From NCBI GenBank assembly GCA_026874595.1, contig CM049321.1:46245797-46309796 (forward strand): a stretch of DNA of 64,000 nucleotides. Direction: 5' to 3'. A program made the position numbers and the translations under genes. Shown here piece after piece: positions 47,068 to 56,488 of the stretch (position 1 is its first letter; each line of letters opens with the position of its first letter). The stretch is from Sipunculus nudus. Lineage: Eukaryota; Annelida; Sipuncula; Golfingiida; Sipunculidae. The notes under the pieces are model-generated. The model was given only the letters and a program-made list of their open reading frames with translations. It was not told the origin of the DNA and did no database searches.

Positions 47068-48590
47068 CCAGGATATAGCCAAATTAGCTATCGGTTTTTT
47101 TTACAATCAGAACCTTTCTGATAAGATGATGCTTAGATGTAACATTCTGCAGAACTACTCGCTTTAAAAAATCTCTTGTGTTATAAAGTATTAAACTTTT
47201 TTGCTCATAACCCTCTTATGGCCTCTAATTATTTATTTTTTTTTTAATTTGTGTTTTACCTTCATCATTTTTTACATGCTTACCTTTACTTGCATTTAGT
47301 CAAATACGTTCTGTGTTATTTTTATGTATTTACTTATTTTTATCAATTTTATTGCAAGTCAACAACAAATTCCTGGAACTGGACGCTAATAAATGTTTTC
47401 TAATCTTATCTTGTATACATCATTTTCTTCTTACAAATAACCAATTGATGATTTTTTTGATGATGCAACACTGCATGTAAAAAGGGCTTTAATGTTTTAT
47501 TAAATTTAGAGTATATATATATGAAATTAAATCGCACGTTAATATGATTTAATTATACATAAATGGATATTGATATTTTAAATTTACTTGGCGTGTACTG
47601 AGCGATTTAAACATAATTTTAGTAACCTTTACATTTCCTGAAACTCACAATATACTCTAATAATTTTTTAATTAAATTTCCTATTTACTGTACGTTTCAG
47701 AGGGATTAAATGAAAAGATTTCTGCCAAGTTTACGTCGTGTTTACTTCTAATCCATGTTTAGTTAAAGTAAATGTGTATTAAATTATAATTAAACAGAGA
47801 AATTTAATACTGGTTAAGCCCAGTTTACGTTAGCTTTAATAAGTCTATACATGTTTACAAATATACTTTGCGTTTACTGTACCCGAATCTTAAAGTTTAT
47901 GCCTTATTTACGTTTAATTTACCTTGCGTTTACGTTACCTGAAACTCATAGTTTTCTTCTGATTTCATTACCTGTAACTACAGCTATATGATTGGTTTAG
48001 GTTTCCTTAAACTCTAAGTTTACGTTGAGTTTCCCGTTCTATATAAACTTCAGTTTCACGTTGAGTTTAAGTTGGCTTTTACGCTTGATATACTTAATAA
48101 TATACTCTAAGTTTACTATGTGCATGTTGAACAAAGTTTAAAAAGTACTGAGCGCAATTTCACGGGATAATTAACTTGAAATCAAACATTGCTCGGGTTT
48201 GGTTATTTGGTTAATGTTTTGATGTTAGAGAAGTTAAACTTAAAGATTTCGATATTCAATATAGGTATTTTATTATTGATTTATAGATTTGCTTGTATCA
48301 GTGTATAAAATGATTTTTTTCTGTATAAAGCAACATTGGACGTGATTCATTTGTATGAATATCAGGAATATTCTAATATCACTTTATGCACTATTTATGT
48401 TAATTATGTATATAATAAAATAAAATTCAAATTGTGTTTGAAGTTTTTTTTTCATTTATTAGCATTAATAAATGTAAACATGTAAATGCATTGATAAATA
48501 ATGATTATGTAAATGATTTGAACGAATTTCCTTTATTACAATAAACAGTATAGCGGTTAAAAATCACTTTCTTCACACACACATATATAA
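46766..48590. other. AT-rich stretch without gene, part rich in TTTACG words
   Basis: A (TA)n tract lies at 47006-47065. From about 47560 to 48140 words like GTTTACGTT, GCGTTTACTGTACC and CTCTAAGTTTACG recur irregularly. No coding exon recognised. Confidence 0.5.
47006..47065. repeat. (TA)n microsatellite
   Basis: Pure TA run of about 60 bp. Confidence 0.95.

Positions 48591-48648
<58 letters not shown>
48591..48648. repeat. (TA)n microsatellite
   Basis: Pure TA run. Confidence 0.95.
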
Positions 48649-48650
<2 letters not shown>

Positions 48651-48845
48651 TCATTTTATTATATACAAATATTATATCGCAGGGTTGGTGCCTGTAGGCC
48701 TTTTCTGTAGACAGTTCTGCAAATAACTTTATCCATACCGATTTTATTTTAACACTTGTAAATATAACCCGAAACGTGACAATTTAATTAATGAGCATTC
48801 AGTATTTTAATCTTAAAATGTAGGATTATAATAATTTTCACGGTG

Positions 48846-48914
48846 CTGATGAGTCCGCAGGTATGCGCTGTCATGCTACCTGGTGGTCGAATTTGTAACT
48901 AACGAGTCAAATTC
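48846..48914 (+). ncRNA. Hammerhead-like hairpin pair (tentative)
   Basis: CTGATGA (48846-48852) is followed by a stem of about ten pairs (48853-48863 with 48877-48888, one mismatch and one bulge), then directly by GAA (48889-48891), the order of a hammerhead core. GAATTTG pairs with CAAATTC (48908-48914) where stem III would be. The canonical GAAA is GAAT, and I find no partner for stem I, so this may be a degraded ribozyme or a coincidence. Confidence 0.25.
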
Positions 48915-48938
48915 GGCCATATCAGACACGGTGACATG

Positions 48939-49177
48939 CGCCAGTGAGGAAGATTATATCTGTACAGCTATGCACCCACCTTCCAAGGAACGTGAAACAC
49001 GGACTTGTATTCCAAGAGTATTTATTATATGAACATCAAAATGACGAGGCACGTCTGTTTTATGTGACGGCCCGAACACAAGTGAAGCGGGCGAGGGAAG
49101 CGGGCAAGGTTTTCATTACTCAAGGGACCATATAGTAAAGATTGTACGGATATAAATTAAACATCCATATAATGGCG
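48939..49177 (-). repeat. 3' LTR of the second retrotransposon
   Basis: 239 bp, identical to the 5' LTR except one base (T for A near 49130). An open frame across it on the plus strand occurs in both LTRs and is not a gene. Confidence 0.88.
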
Positions 49178-49205
49178 TGGCCACTTTCATCTCTTCCCAT
49201 CTCTG
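49178..49205 (-). promoter_or_regulatory. Polypurine tract candidate
   Basis: Upstream of the 3' LTR (minus strand) is the purine-rich GAGATGGGAAGAGATGAAAG, followed by TGGCCA before the shared LTR block. Confidence 0.5.
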
Positions 49206-49303
49206 AGCGGGATACAACAGAAAATACAGTACGAAAATAAACATGTAACGAACAGTGTGATCAAGTCCAATAAAAGGATACAAGTTCGAGAACACATGAG
49301 AGA

Positions 49304-49873
49304 TCACTCAGCATAGTCATCGAGGTATGGCGGTCGACGTCGGATGCGAACGGGTCGTCCATCCTCAACGATGGTGTGGTGAGATTGAGTATCAGCGGCA
49401 CTAGGCTCCTGGTTAGATATCATAGGCATACAATGAGGTTGATCGCTCTTTACAGGACAGGCGAGTTCCTGTGGTATAGCAGGAGAAGCCTGAGGTACTA
49501 TACTCTGGAAACCATCATCATCCTCACTGGAAGTTGCGTCATCGTCACGAAGTGGCCGCGTTGGTCTAAAGGACATTGTATGACTGGGAACGGTGTAACA
49601 CTCTGACGATTTTATGCGGTATGACGGAGATCGCAACTGAGAACCGGTAAATCTACGGATGTCTCACCATTCCCCGTCGGTACCGACTACTAGATACCGA
49701 TCGCGAGCGCGAGTTTTGTCTTTATCATGGTGGATGTACACGAGGTCACCGACCTGCACATGACAAGGTGATGCTGGTTGTCGACCATGTGCTTTAGCAC
49801 GTTCACTGTAGATGTGATTGAGATGGCGTGATGTCTGTTGGTCGCGAATGAGTAAACTATCATGCACAGGCAA
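49304..49873 (-). pseudogene. pol: C-terminal integrase part, after the deletion and with a TGA
   Basis: A register different from the main frame holds the integrase C-terminal region: IRDQQTSRHLNHIYSERAKA, then VQVGDLVYIHHDKDKTRARD and RYLVVGTDGEW. An in-frame TGA (49664-49666) interrupts it, and the same frame continues as an acidic, disordered tail ending RRRPPYLDDYAE at 49304. From the first catalytic Asp to this domain there are only about 35 residues, so the second Asp and Glu of the core are gone. Confidence 0.8.
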
Positions 49874-52800
49874 TGGGCCATATCAGCTGTCGCGTACGTT
49901 TCATGACATCGGCAGCGAAGCTGACCCCAACGCCAGTTGGAGGGTCACTTGTAGATTGTTTGACAAGTGTGTGTGGGATCTTTTGAAGGGATGCACATAT
50001 GTGACAGGAAGCGGAGACTCGCTCGACAGCTTTGTCAAGGTCAAGGGCGTAGAAATGTCGCTGGGCCACAAGTTTGAGTTGGTGGCGAGAGGGATGATCG
50101 AGTTTGATATGTAGTGCCGTTAGTAGACCATCTAGGACGGATCTAGGTATGATAATGCACTCACGAGACGCTGTTAGGGGTTCTTCACGACGTGTAATGA
50201 GCAAACCATCTCGAGCAACTGTAGCAATGTTCAGATATCTTTTGACATCTTTGATGTTGGTTGCCTTTTTTGATGGGCGGGTGCCCTGTGTGAGATGAGC
50301 ATGTACTCTACGCAAGTCTGGACATTCTGATTGGGTTTTTAACCACGCTGTTCTGCTGGTGAAAGGTAGCTTGATAGCTCCTGACAGAATTTCTGTGGTG
50401 GAAATTTTTCGAACGACTGATTCCTCTGTTCTCAAAATGAAGGTACAAATCTGACATCCTGGTTCGTGGCATTCAGGTGCATTTCGGCTAGCAAAATCTG
50501 ATGGTAAATTAGCTGAGCCTGCAAGATGGCGAATAGATGCTTGGTAGCGGCTTACGGTGGCCAGAAATGTACACACTCGTGGGCTTGTTGAGAATTCGCC
50601 ACGACACAATTTCTCAAACGCCTGAACACATGGTTTGCTGTCTGTAAGTATGCATGCTTTGGTGTCGGATTGTATTATGAACGGACTGAAATGTTTCACT
50701 GCTGCTGCAATACTAAGGGCCTCAATTTCACATGGTAACCATCTGACTTGATGTTTTCTTAGTTTTGCGCTGAAGAAACCAGCTAGCCGTGGTTTGTTGT
50801 CGTTACGTGTCACATACAATGTAGCCCCCAGACCGCGCTGTTTGACTGATCCATCTGTGACGATCCATAGTTGGTCCTCTGCACGAGGAAGTGCGATTGT
50901 TCTGTGTGATGACAGAGCTTTCTGTGCATCAGAAAAGGCGGAGTGTAGTGTTTCATTCCAGCTCAACTTGTCCTGTGACTGATGCCCAGCTAAGCTATCT
51001 TCCAATGGGGCAAGAAAGGTAGAACAGTTAGGGATGACTCGAGCTAACACCTTATATGAGCCTATGAATGATCGAAGTCCACGAACAGTGTCTGGAGGTG
51101 GGCATGTAGCTAATGTGGCAATGCGGTGTGGACTTGCGTGAATGCTGCCTTGAGTCCAAATCCATCCTAAGATGGTGGCGGAGCGAGGGCAGATTGTAGT
51201 CTTTGTGGCTGATAAGTGAAGGCCACACTGGTTCAGTGCCTGCATAGTCCTTTCCCAGTTATTATAAAGGTCTTCAGGGGTGTTTCCCCCACAATACAAG
51301 TCGTCTGCCAGTTTAGCTACCACTCCTTCTTGTAACAGATCCCCGAGAACTCTGCACATGAGTTCTTCTAACGCAGTCTCTGATCCTGGCATCCCCATTG
51401 CGGAGCGGGTATACACTCTAACACCACGATATGGGGTGACAACACCACAATATTTCATGGATTGGCGGGATAGGGGGATCTGATAGAAGGCGCTGGTGAG
51501 GTCCGTCATGATGATGTAGTTCCAACGAGCAATGGTACGGAGTGTGGAATCTACATCTGGCATGAGTGATGGTTGAGGCTTGCTGTACCTCCCTACATCC
51601 GCAAAAGCAGTAACGAGTCGAAAGCCTCCGCTAGGCTTCTTGATCAAGAATGAGGGATTTAGGTATTCGGCTACTATACCTAGGTCCTCCGGGCGGCGAA
51701 ACACACCTAACCCTTCCAGTTCATCAAACTTTTGCTGTAGTTCTTTGAGTTTGTCTCGAGAATATTGGGGAACACGTCCTTTACGCTGGGGTGGAGGGAC
51801 TGGTCCCATGTTAACCACTGCTTGAAAAGGTCCAATTGCACCATTATAACCCTTGAACACTGGGTTAAACAGATTATCGTATTCTGTGAGAAGGTTGCGG
51901 AACTTGCTCTTTACGTCAGCTGTTAACAGATTGTCCGGGTCCAGATTTACCGCTTGAGAGTGTGATGGTGATGATGGCGTGTTTACAGCTCTAGCCTGAG
52001 AGGCTGTTTCATTAATGGAGAGAGTCTGACAGTTTGTGGGGCTATCTTGAGCTACAGGTTCACTCACCGGAAATATTTGGCAAAAATGTTCATTTCTTCG
52101 CAGCGACTGTGGTTCTGTAGTCGTATTGAAAATACGGATCTTATTACCTACCGCTGCAGTGATGTCTGGACAGGGCCATAACTGTGACATCTTTTTAGTT
52201 TGCATGTTTGGCGAATCTATTCGAGGTTCGATAGCCACTGGAACATCATGCAGTTCACTATCTGGGATTAACACTTCCATATACTCTCCTGGCCAAATTG
52301 TGGATGGACTTGATGGGGCGCGAAGTACACATGCATGAGTGCGACGTATTGCGAGTGAATTGATATTCTCGCGCGTGGTGTTGTAATGGAAAATGTGATC
52401 ATTCCCAATGAGGACCTGTCTTTTTGCTGGGCGAACAGATACATCATTACGGACCATAAAGGGGACACCTGCAAGCACATCAACATCAAGATCCTCTACC
52501 ACGAGGGCCTCCAGAGTGAAAGTGAGGTGATCTCTGTTTAGCGTCATTTTTGTTTCACCCACAACCTTAAGAGGGGTCTGTCCATCAGCTTGTACTGCTA
52601 ATTGAGAGCACTTGGTAATTCTAACGCCTATATGTTTGGCTACAGACGCGCGTACCATGTTTGTTTCTGCACCAGTGTCAATGGTTATATGAAGTGGGTG
52701 GTGATGGAAAAAAGTTTGTAGATGCGGTGATCTTTTAACCTGCACTCTTCTAGTGGCCGCAGTATTGGCTGGACTTGTAATGGGGTCACTATAACTTATT

Positions 52801-53846
52801 GGATCATCCTCTTTAGCGTCGTCCTCCTCGCTGGAGATGTACCCGGATGCACTTTTGGACTCTGCAACATGTCGGGCACGTGCCATGAACTGTCTATCAT
52901 TCTCAGGAAGGAACCTGCACTTGCTTAAGAAGTGTCTATATTGGCGACCGGCTTGTTTACACAAAGGGCAGGTCTTCTCTGCGCGTGTGGTATTTGACTG
53001 TATTTGGTATTTATTTCTTCTAAGATCTGTTGCAGCTGAGCGTAAGACCTTTGCATCTTCTGATGTGTGGAGTTCATCGAGAAGGGACGTAAGTGCCTGG
53101 GAAATTTCTGGCTTAATGGATGCCAGCGTACGTGACCGTAGTTCTGTTGCGTATCTCTGTTTAACCAACTGGGGTAGATCTTGATGGATGAGTCGAAGCC
53201 ATGTGAGGATAACTAGGTTTTCTAGTGTTGGGGACATTTCTTCATCTTCTTCTACTTCTTCATTGTGGTGGGTTATACTGCCACTGTGTTTTAGTAAATT
53301 GTCTTCTATGAATGCCATCAGTCTTTGGTAAAGATCCTCTGGTCGCTCGTCAGGTTCAAGTTTAATATTGGAGAAATCGAGAAAATGGGCGCCTGTAGAC
53401 TGAAACCCAAAATGTAGGCGGATAGCCTGCCATATGCTATCTATACCAGTTGATGCCTTTACTATGGTATTACGGGCGATGATGGGGCAATAGTTCGCAA
53501 TCTGCCCCAGCATCAAGTCCAAATGTGAGACTTTTTGTTGAGCTGTACGCCGTCTATCAACTGGTATCTCTTCTCCATCATCTGTTAGGCCTCTAAGAGG
53601 GTCGGCTTTAGTCTTTTTAGTCCATGTTTTTCCATTAACAAGAAATTCGGCGAACAGTGGGTCTAATGAAAGCGTATAGACTAGATTTTGGCGCCAGTTT
53701 TCAAAGGAAGTAATTGTCTCTACTTTGGTAAGACACCATTGCTTAGGTGCTCGAGCACCTGGACGTAAACTGCTCATGATGACAGATTGATATGTATGTT
53801 CACTTGCCTTAAATAAGTTCACTTGCTTCCGTTCTTCGTGTTTCAA
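49860..53846 (-). CDS. gag-pol: Gag-pol polyprotein of the second retrotransposon
   Basis: 1328 codons without a stop. The first Met is at 53846; a better start may be the Met at codon 24 (MSSLRPGARAP). Gag: helical region (FENWRQNLVYTLSLDPLF) and a zinc knuckle CPLCKQAG..HFLSKC near residue 290. Protease: ITIDTGAETNMV near 388. RT: IIMTDLTSAFYQIPLS, and KLADDLYCGG near 846 in place of YxDD. RNase H: IVTDGSVKQRGLGATLY near 995, EIEALSIAAA and LTDSKPC. Integrase: HHCC zinc domain (HIKLDHPSRHQLK...CHICASL) near 1255 and the first catalytic Asp in FAADVMKR. The frame then runs out of integrase abruptly at the deletion junction (about 49880-49895). Gag and pol share one frame, unlike the element at 4106-8808. 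Confidence 0.9.
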   Translation of the reverse strand: MKHEERKQVNLFKASEHTYQSVIMSSLRPGARAPKQWCLTKVETITSFENWRQNLVYTLSLDPLFAEFLVNGKTWTKKTKADPLRGLTDDGEEIPVDRRRTAQQKVSHLDLMLGQIANYCPIIARNTIVKASTGIDSIWQAIRLHFGFQSTGAHFLDFSNIKLEPDERPEDLYQRLMAFIEDNLLKHSGSITHHNEEVEEDEEMSPTLENLVILTWLRLIHQDLPQLVKQRYATELRSRTLASIKPEISQALTSLLDELHTSEDAKVLRSAATDLRRNKYQIQSNTTRAEKTCPLCKQAGRQYRHFLSKCRFLPENDRQFMARARHVAESKSASGYISSEEDDAKEDDPISYSDPITSPANTAATRRVQVKRSPHLQTFFHHHPLHITIDTGAETNMVRASVAKHIGVRITKCSQLAVQADGQTPLKVVGETKMTLNRDHLTFTLEALVVEDLDVDVLAGVPFMVRNDVSVRPAKRQVLIGNDHIFHYNTTRENINSLAIRRTHACVLRAPSSPSTIWPGEYMEVLIPDSELHDVPVAIEPRIDSPNMQTKKMSQLWPCPDITAAVGNKIRIFNTTTEPQSLRRNEHFCQIFPVSEPVAQDSPTNCQTLSINETASQARAVNTPSSPSHSQAVNLDPDNLLTADVKSKFRNLLTEYDNLFNPVFKGYNGAIGPFQAVVNMGPVPPPQRKGRVPQYSRDKLKELQQKFDELEGLGVFRRPEDLGIVAEYLNPSFLIKKPSGGFRLVTAFADVGRYSKPQPSLMPDVDSTLRTIARWNYIIMTDLTSAFYQIPLSRQSMKYCGVVTPYRGVRVYTRSAMGMPGSETALEELMCRVLGDLLQEGVVAKLADDLYCGGNTPEDLYNNWERTMQALNQCGLHLSATKTTICPRSATILGWIWTQGSIHASPHRIATLATCPPPDTVRGLRSFIGSYKVLARVIPNCSTFLAPLEDSLAGHQSQDKLSWNETLHSAFSDAQKALSSHRTIALPRAEDQLWIVTDGSVKQRGLGATLYVTRNDNKPRLAGFFSAKLRKHQVRWLPCEIEALSIAAAVKHFSPFIIQSDTKACILTDSKPCVQAFEKLCRGEFSTSPRVCTFLATVSRYQASIRHLAGSANLPSDFASRNAPECHEPGCQICTFILRTEESVVRKISTTEILSGAIKLPFTSRTAWLKTQSECPDLRRVHAHLTQGTRPSKKATNIKDVKRYLNIATVARDGLLITRREEPLTASRECIIIPRSVLDGLLTALHIKLDHPSRHQLKLVAQRHFYALDLDKAVERVSASCHICASLQKIPHTLVKQSTSDPPTGVGVSFAADVMKRTRQLIWPIACA

Positions 53847-53956
53847 GCGTCAATACAGCTCCTGTTTTGGCTGTCACTTGGCCGCGTGATGTGTGAAGCG
53901 AGTGGGCGCTGAACAGTTCTGTCGTACCCTGTCTCTACGGGTTCTAGCGTGTTTTC

Positions 53957-53976
53957 TTCTCTTAACGCTGCCACCA
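53957..53976 (-). promoter_or_regulatory. Primer-binding site candidate
   Basis: Next to the 5' LTR the minus strand reads TGGTGGCAGCGTTAAG, starting with the TGG expected opposite a tRNA CCA end. Confidence 0.55.
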
Positions 53977-54215
53977 CGCCAGTGAGGAAGATTATATCTG
54001 TACAGCTATGCACCCACCTTCCAAGGAACGTGAAACACGGACTTGTATTCCAAGAGTATTTATTATATGAACATCAAAATGACGAGGCACGTCTGTTTTA
54101 TGTGACGGCCCGAACACAAGTGAAGCGGGCGAGGGAAGCGGGCAAGGTTTTCATTACTCAAGGGACCAAATAGTAAAGATTGTACGGATATAAATTAAAC
54201 ATCCATATAATGGCG
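53977..54215 (-). repeat. 5' LTR of the second retrotransposon
   Basis: 239 bp. The shared block begins CGCCA and ends TGGCG, a perfect 5-bp inverted repeat, rather than the usual TG...CA. One mismatch to the other LTR (about position 54168). Confidence 0.88.
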
Positions 54216-56299
54216 ATGAATGAAAATAGCTCATTTCAAATAAATCAGCGGCTGTGTTGCATAAATATAAACTTTTTAGGCAAGCTTCTTAAAAAAAACA
54301 CTAAGTATTTAAAAGGTACTTGATTAATGTTAGTCAAGGTCAATAGGATCCCACTGCGTCGGTTGGACGAATCGCCGGCAAACCATAGTTCCGGCGAAAC
54401 GTCCTGCAAAGCTCGGCGAAATGGAGTTCCGGCGAAGTGTCCTGTATTCACCAGACCGGGGTAGCTGCACTTGGTCACAGGAAGGGGCCTGCTTCATGCT
54501 ACCGGGGTCACGATCGTACTTGATTAACACTAATCATCTACTATCATAGTTAATTAAAACTAATCACTACACACATAGGCAATATTAGGCATACATGTAT
54601 GCCAACATTTTGAAATACCAAAGGAGGTAAGATGGTATTAAGGGGCTGCCTAAATCCCCAGGGCCTTGAATTTGAAAGGGGCCAATCCCCCAAGCAAAGG
54701 GTCTGGAGAGCATAGACCCAGTTTGATTTCAATTAAAGATTTTTTTTTAATCCAGCTCAAGGGCCAACTGGAGCTGTGGAGAGCGCAGCTTGTACCAGTG
54801 GCATACCAGTAACCATCATTGATATATGCCTTAATATCAAGTTTATACAGTGACCTTGAAATAATAACTGGACGAAAATATTGTGCCATGATGCAGTATG
54901 TACTGCAGCAAAGATACGCCTTTTTAAATGTTATGGGCCTGTGAGTTGTGATACAAGTCTTAATAGAGCACTCATTCCAAAGGATCAGATCAAAATATTT
55001 GCTGAGTGGTAGTATTTGACATCAGATCTGCTTATGTGGTCATGTTTTATTTGCTTAATAATGAAGAAAAAAAAATGTTGCTACACAGATTTTTGGTGTT
55101 GATTCTAGCTGGCAGCAAGAACTGAACATTTTAGCAGTTTCAGCTGTCCGCAGTTTCTGCTGTCAAGCCATCATGGTGGATAAGAAAGAAATTTTTCATG
55201 TAAAATCCAGGCTCATTATTACTAGTAATTTCCGCTGCATGCATGTATGAATACATAAGTTAACTGTGAATGTGCCGGTAACATTTATTTTAATTCTTCC
55301 CAATAGATCACGTTGATTAACATTGATCACTTTTGTCTTACCTCGAGTAAATTTATGACAGTTCAACAAGCAGATGAAAATGAAAAAGTACTGTTAGAAC
55401 TGATGTTCAAACCTAATTTATCAAGAATTGATCCAAATCCTATAGCTTGTACTGCCACTTCAATGTCTTCAGTTAATTAAAAAATTGACGTTTGGGTGGC
55501 AGGCTGCCACTGTTAGTACTGGTAACCATTACTGATAATATAAGGTAAGATTCTGAAGGATATGGAATAAAATTGATGCACCTTGGAAGTAGAGTTAGAG
55601 TGAGAAAAGTGATAGTTATTGCTCCTAGAGGCAGTCGACTTTGTAGTCACCTCAGAATTGGTTAGCTAATGTTTAAGTTTGTAGGGTTGACATGTATGTA
55701 TAGAACATAGGGATAAGAACAAACAGAGTGATTATATGTGAAACCTTTTATTATTCTTATATGGAATGTCACGTAAAGAAAGTTTGCGTAAAGGGTTGAT
55801 AAACAATGCTCTTAATTATGTACAATTAATGTGCGATGAACCAATTAATGTACATACAATCAGCTGAAAATCAGCTAGACTGAATATACGGAGTGCTTTG
55901 TACAATGGGGTCTGACTTTATGTGTAGTGCATTCAGTCTGCTTTGTGAAACGGGGTCTAACCTCCAGAGAACCCAGCATAACCTGCATGACATAATAAAC
56001 GGAGCCATTCACAGTCTCCAAGTGTTAGGTCTCCACCTAGTGACCCCCGTCACACACACACATTGTAGGAAGGACAGCAATTTAAATACAAGTATTTATT
56101 CTTGGTGTGGACCTAGAACCTGATGTTTGAAGTTGTATTAGTTGATGTCATTCTAAGATGCCTTGTTGTACATTACGGAAAATAGGGTGTTCAAAGCGTA
56201 TTTGAGTATTTAACGTTATGTATATGGGTAAGTATGTATAAACATGCAGTATATTTTATTTTGTGCAATAAATCAGTTCTGTATGAAACACACAAGTTC
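54216..56299. other. Stretch without gene
   Basis: 54345-54450 carries the GGCGAA motif cluster (with CGGCGAAATGGAGTTCCGG), reverse to that at 45721-45845. From 55890 to 56110 is a GC-richer block with a repeated CAATGGGGTCT/AACGGGGTCT phrase and CACACACA. No coding exon recognised. Confidence 0.5.
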
Positions 56300-56488
56300 A
56301 ATTAATCCAGGCTTGGGTCAAGTACATGTACTTGGTACTTGTACTCAAGTACAAAATTTTCAGTACTTGGCCTGTACTTGTACTTGGTATTTTTTACCAA
56401 GTACAGTAATTGTACTGTACTTGTACTTGCCAAAAATGTACTTGAAAATTCAAGTACATTTCAAGAGCTAGTCAAGTACATGTATTTT

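Larger units (their letters stand above)
48939..54215 (-). mobile_element. Young LTR retrotransposon, gag-pol fused, integrase core deleted
   Basis: Two 239-bp repeats (48939-49177 and 53977-54215) differ at a single base. Between them the minus strand has one 1328-codon gag-protease-RT-RNase H-integrase frame and a separate C-terminal part. The order is that of Ty3/Gypsy (or BEL/Pao); protease and RT motifs favour Gypsy-like. Primer-binding and polypurine sites flank the internal region. Only ATG (3 bp) is shared outside the two ends, so the target duplication is not convincing. The internal deletion in integrase and a TGA in its C-terminal part make it non-autonomous, although it inserted recently. 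Confidence 0.9.

Noticed and set aside
50104-53184. Plus-strand frames across the second retrotransposon
   Set aside because: Shadows of the 1328-codon gag-pol frame.
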